Source: Acetobacter cibinongensis
GTDB lineage: Bacteria; Pseudomonadota; Alphaproteobacteria; Acetobacterales; Acetobacteraceae
NCBI RefSeq assembly: GCF_000963925.1
Contig: NZ_BAMV01000019.1
Location: 1-36,350, forward strand
Length of the DNA stretch: 36,350 bases
Direction: 5' to 3'
The notes beneath the pieces were generated by a model. That model saw nothing but the letters and a program-made list of their open reading frames with translations, did not search any database and was not told the DNA's origin. Shown here one piece after another: positions 15,768 to 24,969 of this stretch. Numbering within the stretch: the stretch's first letter is position 1; every line of letters starts with the position of its first letter. A program made the position numbers and the translations under genes.

Positions 15768-18416
15768 ATGAGACTGAAACGGCGCTTTTCCTTACTTGCT
15801 ACTACGCTATGTACCGTTGCGCCTTACATGGCAGCATCTGCTGCAACCCCGACATCCTCCACCCACACTGCCCCGCGTGGTAGCCACGCTGCCGTGCACC
15901 GCACCCCTGCTGCCAAAACCACCAAGGCCGCGCCAGTTGCTGTAGCCCCCGTGCGGCAGCGCAAAAAGAACACTGGCCCCGTACTGGCTGGCGATGCAGA
16001 AACCATTAACGTGACCACCGGCACGCACTCCTCCAACCGCAAGGCGCGCCAGAGTTCCTCCCCTGTTACCGTGGTTTCTGCCGCAACGCTGCGCCGCTCC
16101 GGCATGGTCAACCTTGCAGATGCGCTGACCCGCACCTATGCCTCCATCAACGTGGTGGCCATGGGCGCTGACTCCGCTGCTCTGACCTCCTCCATTCAGA
16201 TGCGCGGCCTTGGGCCGAACGAAGTGCTGGTACTGGTAGATGGCAAGCGCCGCCACACCACAGCCAACATTGTAGCAGACGCCGGGCCACAGTTTGGCTC
16301 CACTGGCGCTGACCTGAACACCATTCCCGCAAATGCCATTGACCATATTGAAGTTTTGGAAGACGGTGCTGCCGCCATGTATGGCTCTGACGCCATTTCC
16401 GGCGTGGTGAATATTATTACCAAAAAGCAGGACCACGGCTTTCATGCCTCTGCCCAGACGGGTGCCAACGCCTATAATGGTGATGGCTGGCAGTATCAGT
16501 TGAATGCTGATGGCGGCTTTAAAATGGGTAATGATGGCTACATGCACATCAGTGGCCAGATGTACCATACCGACCACATGGTCGTTGGCTCCAAAGACCA
16601 CCGCCTGCTGGGCAGTTGGCCCGCAAATGCTACGACCACAGGCTATTATAATGGCGTTGTGCCCAATGCCATGAATGTGCCGCTCGATTCCAACAAGATC
16701 ATGAGCACAGGAGAAGAAACCCGTGAGAGTCTTGCTATTGATTTTGGTAAGAAGGTTTCAGAAAAAATAGATTTCTACGGGCTGATTACCTATATGCACC
16801 GGCATGGGGAAACCTATCAGAACTACCGCACGCCATCTATTGCGCCCACCATGTACCCCTCCGGCTTTTCTCCGCTGGAGACAATGGAAGAAAACGACTA
16901 CGCCGCAACCCTTGGCCTGAAAGGACATAGCTTCTGGGGCTTTGACTGGGACCTGAGCACAACCTACGGCGCAGACGGCAACAAGATTGGCAACAAGAAC
17001 ACCGCCAATACCGGTATGCTGGCCAGCACCTGCTCTACGGACTCCTCCTCGGCCTATTACTCCGCAGATGGGTGTGGCTGGTCCCCCAGCAGCACACGGG
17101 CGGAAACATACCGTATGGCGCAATGGACAAACAATCTGGATTTCCGGCGTAATTTCAACATTGCCCATGCCGTGCCCATGACACTGGCCTTTGGCGGTGA
17201 GCACCGGCTGGAGACTTACCAAATTATTGAAGGCACACCTGCATCCTACCAATTGGGTGGCACGCAGGGCTATGCAGGGCTTGGGCCAAACAGCGCAGGC
17301 AACTGGAGCCGTGACATCTGGGCCGGGTATGTGGATGGAGACTTCCACCCCCTTAAACACTGGGATCTGGATTTTGCAGGCCGGTTTGAGCACTACACGG
17401 ACGTTGGCAACAGCGAAAACGGCAAGATTTCAACCCGCTATGACATAAGCCCACGCATTGCGGTGCGTGCGACCATCAGCACGGGTTTCCGTGCGCCTAC
17501 TCTGGCTGAGCAGCATTACAGCGCCATGAACGTGGACCCCAACGGCGCATCCGGCCTGTTGCCTGTCAGCTCAAGTGCTGCGCAAATTCTGGGTGCCAGC
17601 AAGCTGAAACCTGAACGCTCCCTGAGTGAGAGCGGTGGCATTGTGGTTGAACCCATCAAGGGCCTGCATGTTGAAGCAGACGTCTACCAGATCAACCTGC
17701 GGGACCGCATTGTGGGGGGTGGTACGGTTAACGGGGCACCGGCCATTGCCGCTATTGAAGCCATGGGCTACACGCTGCCGCTGAACAGCATTATTCCTGA
17801 AAACGTCTCAGCTTATTACATGACCAATGGTGCAAGCACCCGTACACAGGGGCTTGATATCAAGGCGGACTACACCTTCCATATGGGTAATGCGGGCAAC
17901 CTTGCGCTGAGCATGGCGCTGGACCTCAACCGCACCCGCCTGCACCATAACGGCCGGGACCAGAACGGCAACCAGTTGCTGAACGACCAGAACATTGGCT
18001 ACATTACAACCGCTTACCCACGCAGCAAGATTATCCTGAACGCCTTTTACACCTGGAAGAGCTGGGATGTGAACATTCGCCAGACACGGTATGGTGAAAC
18101 AACCTCCATGCTGAGCTACGCTGACTGGACCGACAAAACCCTGACCTGCCCTAAAGACGGAAAGGCCCTTGCTTACTCCAACTCCTGCTTCAGCCAGTTT
18201 AAAAACACTCCACGGTGGCTGACAGATCTGGAAATTGGTTATCGTTTCAACCAGCATTGGCACATGGCTATTGGTGCTAACAACATCTTCAACATCCGCC
18301 CGCGGCGTAAAAACCCGATCACCAACTCCCGCGGGGCACAGATTTATGACCAGTTCTCGCTTCAGGTGCCTATCACCGGCGGGTACTACTATGGCCGCCT
18401 GAACGTTGACTTCTAA
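15768..18416 (+). CDS. TonB-dependent outer membrane receptor
   Basis: An 882-residue outer membrane transporter driven by TonB-ExbBD. It has a signal peptide (RRFSLLATTLCTVAPYMAASA) and then a Thr/Ala/Pro/Lys-rich spacer of about 60 residues. The plug domain begins near ETINVTTG and includes SSPVTVVSAATLRRSG, LGPNEVLVLVDGKRRHT and IDHIEVLEDGAAAMYGSDAISGVVNIITKK. The rest is a 22-strand-type barrel ending in an aromatic residue (YYYGRLNVDF), the usual signal for outer membrane assembly. No STN domain is fused. GGAGG lies 12 bases before the chosen ATG. It is followed after 82 bases by the flavoprotein and cytochrome genes, which suggests uptake of the substrate they oxidise. The ligand is not evident from sequence. 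Confidence 0.9.
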   Translation: MRLKRRFSLLATTLCTVAPYMAASAATPTSSTHTAPRGSHAAVHRTPAAKTTKAAPVAVAPVRQRKKNTGPVLAGDAETINVTTGTHSSNRKARQSSSPVTVVSAATLRRSGMVNLADALTRTYASINVVAMGADSAALTSSIQMRGLGPNEVLVLVDGKRRHTTANIVADAGPQFGSTGADLNTIPANAIDHIEVLEDGAAAMYGSDAISGVVNIITKKQDHGFHASAQTGANAYNGDGWQYQLNADGGFKMGNDGYMHISGQMYHTDHMVVGSKDHRLLGSWPANATTTGYYNGVVPNAMNVPLDSNKIMSTGEETRESLAIDFGKKVSEKIDFYGLITYMHRHGETYQNYRTPSIAPTMYPSGFSPLETMEENDYAATLGLKGHSFWGFDWDLSTTYGADGNKIGNKNTANTGMLASTCSTDSSSAYYSADGCGWSPSSTRAETYRMAQWTNNLDFRRNFNIAHAVPMTLAFGGEHRLETYQIIEGTPASYQLGGTQGYAGLGPNSAGNWSRDIWAGYVDGDFHPLKHWDLDFAGRFEHYTDVGNSENGKISTRYDISPRIAVRATISTGFRAPTLAEQHYSAMNVDPNGASGLLPVSSSAAQILGASKLKPERSLSESGGIVVEPIKGLHVEADVYQINLRDRIVGGGTVNGAPAIAAIEAMGYTLPLNSIIPENVSAYYMTNGASTRTQGLDIKADYTFHMGNAGNLALSMALDLNRTRLHHNGRDQNGNQLLNDQNIGYITTAYPRSKIILNAFYTWKSWDVNIRQTRYGETTSMLSYADWTDKTLTCPKDGKALAYSNSCFSQFKNTPRWLTDLEIGYRFNQHWHMAIGANNIFNIRPRRKNPITNSRGAQIYDQFSLQVPITGGYYYGRLNVDF

Positions 18417-18498
18417 ACGGTTTTGACAAGAGCATGAGGAAACGACACGGGGTGAAAGCCCCGTGTTGCTTTTTGTAGCCAAGCAGATGAGGTGCAGA

Positions 18499-19737
18499 GT
18501 GGACGTAAAACGCAGGCATCTGGTTGCCGGGTCTTTTGCGCTGGGGGCGCTGGCCGCCCGCCCAGGCTGGGGCACCACCCCGGACAAACCAGCAGACACG
18601 CCCCCCAGCCACCCGGCAGGACCACGCCCCAAACTTGTGCCCATACGCGCACAGCTAGACCAGTTGACGGATATAAAGGTCTGCCTGCGCCCCTTCCGTG
18701 CCACTGGGCCACGGCTGGATGTTGAAAAAATTGGCGATAAGACGGTTATCCATAACTACGGGCATGGGGGCAGCGGGTGGTCTCTCTCCTGGGGGTCTGC
18801 TGAGATTGTGGTGGGCAAGGCGGCCTCTACGCTCACCAACTCCGTAGCCGTTATTGGCTGCGGTGTTATTGGCCTGACATCTGCCCTGACGGCGCAGCGG
18901 GCGGGCATGAACGTGACCATTTACACCAAGGCGTTGCTGCCCCACACGCGCTCCGTAAGGGCCAATGGTAGCTGGACACCAGACTCCCGCATTGCCCTGA
19001 CAAAACCGGCGGGCGACAGTTTTCCTGCCCTGTGGGAACAGATGGCACGATATAGTTGGAAAACGTACCGCGATTATCTGGGCTTGCCGGGAAACCCTAT
19101 TGACTTCCGGGACCATTATATTCTGTCTGACCATCCGTTTGGTGAGCATACCGCCCCACCACCCGACCCTGCGGCTGGGGATTATGCCTCAACCGGTAAG
19201 CCGCAAAATACTGCCGAGTTTGCAGATTATGGTGACTTGATAAAAGACATTATCCCTCAATCAGTTTTACTGAGTGATGCGGAAAACCCCTTCCCTGTGC
19301 CCCACGCCAAACGGCGGGCCACCATGATGTTCAACTTTGGGGCTTATGGGCATTTGCTGCTTTCCGAATTTTATCAGGCAGGGGGCAAGATTGTCATAAA
19401 GGAATTTCATGGCCCGGCTGATTTAAAGACGCTGAAAGAGGATGTTATCATCAACTGTCCCGGTTATGCGGCCCATGACTGGTGGCAGGATAAAACCCTT
19501 ATTCCCGTGCGCGGGCAGACAAACTGGCTGCCACCGCAGCACGATGCACTATATGGGGTGAACTACCGGGGCGCATCCCTACTTAGCAAAACAGACGGGG
19601 TAATGGTACAGGCGCTTGATTTTACCGGCATTGGAGAAATGGTAGGCGTAGGCAACAGCTTTGAACATGCAGACCGGGCGGAAGCTGCTAAGGCCATTGG
19701 TATTTTTGAAGAGCTTTTTGCAAGAATGGGAGGGTAA
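18499..19737 (+). CDS. Tat-exported FAD oxidoreductase, D-amino-acid-oxidase superfamily with permuted motifs
   Basis: A 412-residue flavoprotein that probably oxidises an amine or amino acid in the periplasm. A twin-arginine signal (RRHLVAGSFALGALAAR) leads. The segment normally at the C-terminus of D-amino-acid oxidases comes next: VCLRPFRATGPRLD (about 61-74) and HNYGHGGSGWSLSWG (85-99). The FAD-binding Rossmann start VAVIGCGVIGLTSALTAQ (about 116-133) follows only after that, and the C-terminus ends without repeating the motif (TGIGEMVGVGNSFEHADRA). The order is therefore circularly permuted relative to the classical enzyme. The GTG at 18499 has GAGG six bases upstream and is preferred to the ATG at 18487. 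The next gene, a cytochrome c, starts five bases after the stop, which points to electron transfer rather than an oxidase reaction with oxygen. Confidence 0.82.
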   Translation: MDVKRRHLVAGSFALGALAARPGWGTTPDKPADTPPSHPAGPRPKLVPIRAQLDQLTDIKVCLRPFRATGPRLDVEKIGDKTVIHNYGHGGSGWSLSWGSAEIVVGKAASTLTNSVAVIGCGVIGLTSALTAQRAGMNVTIYTKALLPHTRSVRANGSWTPDSRIALTKPAGDSFPALWEQMARYSWKTYRDYLGLPGNPIDFRDHYILSDHPFGEHTAPPPDPAAGDYASTGKPQNTAEFADYGDLIKDIIPQSVLLSDAENPFPVPHAKRRATMMFNFGAYGHLLLSEFYQAGGKIVIKEFHGPADLKTLKEDVIINCPGYAAHDWWQDKTLIPVRGQTNWLPPQHDALYGVNYRGASLLSKTDGVMVQALDFTGIGEMVGVGNSFEHADRAEAAKAIGIFEELFARMGG

Positions 19738-19741
19738 GGGC

Positions 19742-20182
19742 ATGGCGAGACAGAGTGTGTCTTCTATTCTGCAAACGGTTGTGTTGGGTGGCCTGTTACT
19801 GGTTGCCGTAACACCGGTCCATGCTGCCCCGCGTGCAGGGCTTGCCACGGCCAGCTACACACAGGAGCAGGCAGCGCGTGGCGCTGAAACATATAAGGAA
19901 GCCTGCGCCCTATGCCACGGAGCCAGTTTGGGGGGCGCTTTTGATACCCCCGCCCTGAAAGGCCGGTTTGTGGCCAACTGGGCAGGGGCACCGTTGCGGG
20001 ACCTGTTTGACTATATGCAGCGCGCCATGCCTCTTTCTGCCCCCGGCACGCTCTCAGCGGAAGATAATGCGGATATTCTGGCGTTTCTGCTTCAGGAAAA
20101 CGGCGTAAAACCCGGCAAGAAGCCCTTACCTGCGGAGAGTGCTGCGCTGACGCATGTGCAACTGCCGAAGACAAAGCTGTGA
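19742..20182 (+). CDS. Periplasmic c-type cytochrome, partner of the flavoprotein
   Basis: A 146-residue monohaem cytochrome c. A signal peptide (ILQTVVLGGLLLVAVTPVHA) is followed by the haem motif CALCH (Cys55, Cys58, His59). Met97 in the MPLSAPGTLS loop is the likely second axial ligand, a layout common in small cytochromes that serve periplasmic dehydrogenases. The ATG at 19742 follows the flavoprotein stop by four bases with GGGAGGG and AAGGG in front, so translation is probably coupled; the longer frame up to 19661 overlaps that gene and is rejected. It likely passes electrons from the FAD enzyme to the respiratory chain. Confidence 0.88.
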   Translation: MARQSVSSILQTVVLGGLLLVAVTPVHAAPRAGLATASYTQEQAARGAETYKEACALCHGASLGGAFDTPALKGRFVANWAGAPLRDLFDYMQRAMPLSAPGTLSAEDNADILAFLLQENGVKPGKKPLPAESAALTHVQLPKTKL

Positions 20183-20528
20183 ACAGGACTCCGAGCTAGA
20201 GTAGAGGACGCGGCCTGATGCCTGACCCATTGTGTCAGGCTACGGCGGGGGTAGCTTTTCGTCTGTCTGGTAGTTGCTGTGGCGGCAAGACGGCCGCGCA
20301 CTTTGGCTCAGACGGGTAGGCGACTGACTAGATTCTTAGCCCACCATAGGGGTTAATCTAGACGATTTATAAGTATATATCTCTATTTTATTTGATTTTT
20401 CTATGAAAGACATCGGAAATTAGCCTGAGTTTCCGAAATAAAGACGCTGCAATTTTTAGTTGATTGCCAGACCAGACCACAAACCCTACAAAAATGTCAT
20501 CTTATCTATAGCATATTTGTGAGTAGCC
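20183..20528. other. Intergenic region with three inverted repeats
   Basis: No gene is seen in these 346 bases. They hold a hairpin GCCTGAC/GTCAGGC (20220-20240) without a T run, an inverted repeat CTAGATT/AATCTAG (20328-20334 and 20355-20361) with extra pairing inside, and CGGAAA/TTTCCG (20414-20419 and 20430-20435). The second half is AT-rich like the leader of the other Hint gene. The repeats may be a weak terminator and two regulator sites for the downstream giant gene, but no promoter hexamers stand out. Confidence 0.45.
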
Positions 20529-23500
20529 ATGACCACTTCAGCGTCCACCGTTACCGTCTCCAGCGGCCAGAATGTGTCTGGTCTGGTGGTGGGAGTGAAC
20601 CAGACGCTTGTTGTGCAGGCAGGCGGCGTGGCTACGAGCACCCAGATAGACCCCACCAGTGCGTGGGCTCAGGTTGACGATGAGACAACATCCACCCCAA
20701 CCGAAGCTGTGTATGGCAGCAGCATCGGGACGCAAATTAATGATGGCGAGCAGGATGTCTATGCCAATGGCCATAGTCTGAGCGCCGTTGTGGGTGAGGA
20801 CGGGACGCTTTGGGTAAGCGGCGGTGGCTTTGCCAGCAATAGTATTGTGCAAAATGGCGGTTCACTTTGGCTGGGGAATGACGAAGGCAACCCCACCCCC
20901 CAAAGTGGCGCAGCCTCCGGCACGCAGGTGAGTGTTGAAACCGGCGGTCAGGTTTATGCAGGTGAAAGTGCAACATTGGCAGGCGGTACCATAGCCTCTG
21001 GCGGTATTGTCATGTTGACCCACAACACGACCGTGGCGTCTGACATCACTGTGCAGAACGGGGGTGTGCTGCTGGTGGAAAGCGGGGCATCCGCTTCACA
21101 TATTCACCTGGACAGCGGCGGTTTTCTATTTACGAAACCAGGCGCTGTGCTGGGCGCAGACACAAGTGCCACCCCTGGCTACCTGCTGACAGATGACGAT
21201 AACAATGTTGTCTCTGCGGGGACAAGCGCATACCGGCTTGTCTTTTCCAATCTGCCATCAGGAGGAGACGGTTTTCTGGATTTGCTTGTTACCTCTGGTG
21301 GCCGCGTAGAAAATATTGAGGCAAATACTGGCCTGACGGGGCAGATCACTATTGAAGATTATGGCACTCTCGGCACTCTTTCCAACACAGTCAGCAACGG
21401 CTACGGCGGTAACGTTTTTCTGAACATTGGCTCCGGTGGAGTTTTGAGCGGCGGGGTAACAGGCCGCAGCTTGAGCAGCAACACGTGGAGCCCTGCTGTT
21501 CAGATTCAGACAGAGAGCGGCGCTATACTCTCCGGGGTCACGCTGACATCCTCTGTGCAGGCCTTTCTGGGCTCTGGAACAGTCATTTCTGGCAGCCTGC
21601 AGCTTACTGATACCGCGCAGATACGGGGCGGCGTTATCTCGCATGCGCAGCAACTGAATGTCCTGAACAGCGTAATTGCTAATACAACCATTGAACAATG
21701 TGGTTATAATAGTTTTGCAAATGCGGTTATTAGCAATTGTGTTATTTCAAACAATTCAACTTTCTTTCTTGAAAGCGAGATAGGCAGCAACCTGCAAAGC
21801 GCCGCCTTCACCAGCAATACTGTCACCAATACCAAAATCGGGTTGGCAGATAGCAGTACAACACTGGCTTACAACCATTTCTACGGTTCCAATACCTCAG
21901 TTGAAACCTATACCAATGTTGTGTGCGCAACGAACTTGCATAATAATGTGTATGAGGACGGCGCAACATTGACGCTGGGTGGGCCACAGGCAAAAACCGC
22001 TGATGATACCTTCATAAATGCAGGCAGTGTTTCGTTAACCAACTCCGCCCATGCCAGCCGTGAAAACCTACAAAACACGTCTATTTTCATAGCCGATGGC
22101 GCGCAGGTGGACACACTCGTGCTGAGTGGCGCGACCGTGACAGTGACGCAAAGCGGCAGCCTGAGTAATACGGAAATTACATCCGGCTCCACTCTGGCTT
22201 TTGGCAACGGAACCTTAACCAATGTGAGTATTGATGTGGGGGCTATCCTGCTCCCCGAATATGGCTCCCCCTCCATACAAGGTGACAACCTTGTCTTTAC
22301 TGACTGGACCGGCACGGCAACCTCCACGCTGCACATCAATGGTGCTGGCAAGGAGTACCAGCTTGCCGTATGGGGCGATGAGGAAGATGGGGAGTACGTT
22401 GTAGAAGACGGTACGCCCTGTTATTGCCGGGGTACGCTGATAAGCACGGCAACAGGCCAGCGCCCGGTTGAAACACTGGCCATTGGGGATAAGGTTGCAA
22501 CGCTACATAACGGCCTGCGCCCTATTAAATGGATAGGCCGCCGGGCTTATTCCGGCCAGTTTGCCGCTGGCAACAAGGATGTGCTGCCGGTTGTTATTCG
22601 GGCCGGGGCTTTGGGGCAGGGCCTGCCAGAGCAGGATCTTTCCGTCTCCCCGCTCCATGCCATGTATCTGAACGATGTTCTGGTACCAGCCGTACAGTTG
22701 GTGAACGGAACCTCCATTGTGCAGGCTGAAGCCATGGATGAAGTGGCGTATTTCCATATTGAACTGGACAGCCACGATATTATTTTTGCCAATGGCGCTG
22801 CCTCTGAAACATTTGTGGACGACCAGTCCCGCGGCATGTTCCATAATGCGGCAGACTATGCCGTGCTGTACCCCAACGCCGCCAGCACCCCCGCACGCTA
22901 TTGCGCCCCCCGCCTGGAGGAAGGCCGCCTGCTGGAGCAGATCCGCCAACGGATTATAGCAGGGGATGCCCCCACAGCCACAACACCACTTGAAGGGTTT
23001 ATTGATACCGTAAGCCGCACCACCATAAGCGGCTGGGCGTATGACCCTACAAACCCGAACCCTGTTACCCTGCGTATTCTCAACAAAGGGGTGGTACTGG
23101 GTGAGGTGGTGGCTGATGCTGCCCGCCCGGACGTGGGCCGGGCCTGCGGGTTCAGTTTTGATGTGCCTGCCGGGCTGAGCATGCAGGAGCGGCATGTGAT
23201 TGAAGTGCAACGGGTGACAGACGCCACCCCGCTGGGGCACAGCCCATGGGTGCTGGATCTGGCCGAACAACCCGTTTTACGCGCCATTGCCGTAACGCCG
23301 CCACGCACCCCGCTGACTGGGTTTGTAGATTGCGTAAGCCACGACCGGATTTCTGGCTGGGCCTATAGTCCGGACACGCCAGACACCCCCGTTGCCTTGC
23401 AGGTGCTGGATAACGGACACCTTATTGCCAACCTTGTGGCCAACGCCCAACGGCCAGACGTACAGCAATCCGGCGCATGCCCTACAATGCAGTGTGGTTT

Positions 23501-24935
23501 TACGGTTCTGCTGCCCGGCATACTTTCCCCCATGACCCGGCATGTGATTGAAGTGCGCCGGGAAGAAGATGGGGCTTTGCTTGGCGAACCACACGTACTG
23601 GCACCCGCCACAGCGTTTGATGCCACTTTGGAAAAAACGCTGGCGCAGGCTGTCAGTGCTGCACAGGGCCAGCCCCAGCAGGAGGACGTTCTGCTCTTCC
23701 TGATGGCGCAGGTGGAGCGCCTGAAAAAAGCCAAAGCCGAGAGCCAGACGGGGGCCGAGGCCCGCCAGACCGCCAAGGCGCGCCAACGCCGTGGGCAAGC
23801 AGCCCCTCTGCCTGCCCCCCGCAAGCGCGCCCTGTTTATTGACACGCAGACCCCGGATATAAACCGCGATGCCGGGTCCTGCGCCATTCTGTCCCACATG
23901 CGGGCCTGCATGGCCCTTGGCTATGATGTGAGCTTTGTTGCGGCGGACCAGATGGCCGTACAGCCAGACAAGGCAGCATTGGCAGGCATTGATGTGCTTG
24001 GGGCACCCTTCTATGCCTCGGTTGAGGACGTGCTGCGCCGTCAGGCTGGGTGCTTTGATGTTGTGTATCTACACCGCGTAACAACCGCCACGCGTTATAG
24101 TCCGCTCGTACGGCAATACATGCCCCGCAGCAGGGTGCTGTATAGCGTAGCGGACCTGCACCATGTGCGGCTGGCACGGCAGGCGCAGATACACGCCCGG
24201 CCCGAACTTCTGGCGCAGGCAAAACGTGTGCAGACGGCAGAATATGCCGCCATGCAGCAGGGGGATGCCGTGCTGACCCACTCAACGGAGGAAGCCGCCC
24301 TCATAGCGCGCCATGCCCCCCGTACTACCGTGCATGTTGTGCCATGGGCTTTTGAGCCCGCTACAGGCCTGCTGCCCAGTTTTGCAAAACGTTCCGGTAT
24401 TGTGTTTGTCGGGAATTATACCCATGCCCCCAACCATGACGCCGCACGCTGGCTGGCAACGGAGGTCATGCCGCGCGTTTGGCAGAAGGCCCCGCATATT
24501 GTGTGTACGCTGGCTGGTGCTGCCATGCCGGAAAGCTTGTTTGCCCTTGCGCAGGACCGCCTGCGGGTGGTTGGTCATGTGCCAGACCTGACCAGCCTGT
24601 ACGATACCGCCCGCCTGAGTGTGGCCCCCCTGCGCTTTGGTGCTGGCATTAAAGGCAAAGTGCTGGAAAGTTTTGCGGCGGGTCTCCCCTGCGTCATGAC
24701 CGCGATTGCAGCAGAAGGGCTCATGCTCCCTTCCACTTTGGAGCGCCTGATTGGCTATGATGCCCAAAGCGTGGCGGACCGGATTGTTGAGTTGCATGAG
24801 CGCGAGGACCTGCACCACCTTGCCGTGCAGGAAGGCCGCAGCATGATTGCCCGGCATTACACCGCACAGCCAGTTCAGGCTGCCTTAGCGGAGGCTCTGC
24901 CCCCGGCACACTACCAACTGCAACGCACGATGTGA
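20529..24935 (+). CDS. AIDA-repeat, Hint domain and GT4 glycosyltransferase fusion protein
   Basis: A 1468-residue multidomain protein. Residues about 1-625 are AIDA-like beta-solenoid repeats (SSGQNVSGLVVG, VQNGGVLLVESGASAS). A Hint_2 domain follows at about 633-800 with Cys633 in CRGTLISTATGQRPVETLAIGD and His710 in SVSPLHAMYL. Two modules with GWAYDP or GWAYSP (about 820-920 and 928-1025), spaced 108 residues apart, come next, then a charged helical linker (1030-1095). The C-terminus (1098-1468) is a complete GT4-like glycosyltransferase: FIDTQTPDINRDAGS, VGNYTHAPNHDAARWL near 1294, and GAGIKGKVLESFAAGLPCV near 1370. No signal peptide and no autotransporter barrel is present. One product would thus combine an adhesin-like part, a self-processing domain and an enzyme. 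The reading frame is unbroken. Substrate and location are unknown. Confidence 0.85.
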   Translation: MTTSASTVTVSSGQNVSGLVVGVNQTLVVQAGGVATSTQIDPTSAWAQVDDETTSTPTEAVYGSSIGTQINDGEQDVYANGHSLSAVVGEDGTLWVSGGGFASNSIVQNGGSLWLGNDEGNPTPQSGAASGTQVSVETGGQVYAGESATLAGGTIASGGIVMLTHNTTVASDITVQNGGVLLVESGASASHIHLDSGGFLFTKPGAVLGADTSATPGYLLTDDDNNVVSAGTSAYRLVFSNLPSGGDGFLDLLVTSGGRVENIEANTGLTGQITIEDYGTLGTLSNTVSNGYGGNVFLNIGSGGVLSGGVTGRSLSSNTWSPAVQIQTESGAILSGVTLTSSVQAFLGSGTVISGSLQLTDTAQIRGGVISHAQQLNVLNSVIANTTIEQCGYNSFANAVISNCVISNNSTFFLESEIGSNLQSAAFTSNTVTNTKIGLADSSTTLAYNHFYGSNTSVETYTNVVCATNLHNNVYEDGATLTLGGPQAKTADDTFINAGSVSLTNSAHASRENLQNTSIFIADGAQVDTLVLSGATVTVTQSGSLSNTEITSGSTLAFGNGTLTNVSIDVGAILLPEYGSPSIQGDNLVFTDWTGTATSTLHINGAGKEYQLAVWGDEEDGEYVVEDGTPCYCRGTLISTATGQRPVETLAIGDKVATLHNGLRPIKWIGRRAYSGQFAAGNKDVLPVVIRAGALGQGLPEQDLSVSPLHAMYLNDVLVPAVQLVNGTSIVQAEAMDEVAYFHIELDSHDIIFANGAASETFVDDQSRGMFHNAADYAVLYPNAASTPARYCAPRLEEGRLLEQIRQRIIAGDAPTATTPLEGFIDTVSRTTISGWAYDPTNPNPVTLRILNKGVVLGEVVADAARPDVGRACGFSFDVPAGLSMQERHVIEVQRVTDATPLGHSPWVLDLAEQPVLRAIAVTPPRTPLTGFVDCVSHDRISGWAYSPDTPDTPVALQVLDNGHLIANLVANAQRPDVQQSGACPTMQCGFTVLLPGILSPMTRHVIEVRREEDGALLGEPHVLAPATAFDATLEKTLAQAVSAAQGQPQQEDVLLFLMAQVERLKKAKAESQTGAEARQTAKARQRRGQAAPLPAPRKRALFIDTQTPDINRDAGSCAILSHMRACMALGYDVSFVAADQMAVQPDKAALAGIDVLGAPFYASVEDVLRRQAGCFDVVYLHRVTTATRYSPLVRQYMPRSRVLYSVADLHHVRLARQAQIHARPELLAQAKRVQTAEYAAMQQGDAVLTHSTEEAALIARHAPRTTVHVVPWAFEPATGLLPSFAKRSGIVFVGNYTHAPNHDAARWLATEVMPRVWQKAPHIVCTLAGAAMPESLFALAQDRLRVVGHVPDLTSLYDTARLSVAPLRFGAGIKGKVLESFAAGLPCVMTAIAAEGLMLPSTLERLIGYDAQSVADRIVELHEREDLHHLAVQEGRSMIARHYTAQPVQAALAEALPPAHYQLQRTM

Positions 24936-24942
24936 GCAAACT

Positions 24943-24964
24943 GGTGCTGGTTCCAGCACCTTTT
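24943..24964 (+). terminator. Intrinsic terminator after the fusion gene
   Basis: GGTGCTGG and CCAGCACC form a perfect 8-base stem with a TT loop, followed by TTTT. It lies between two convergent genes. Confidence 0.85.
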
Positions 24965-24969
24965 GCATC

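Noticed and set aside
20220..20240. Hairpin GCCTGAC/GTCAGGC after the cytochrome gene as a terminator
   Set aside because: The stem is perfect but no T run follows on either strand, so it is listed only within the intergenic entry.
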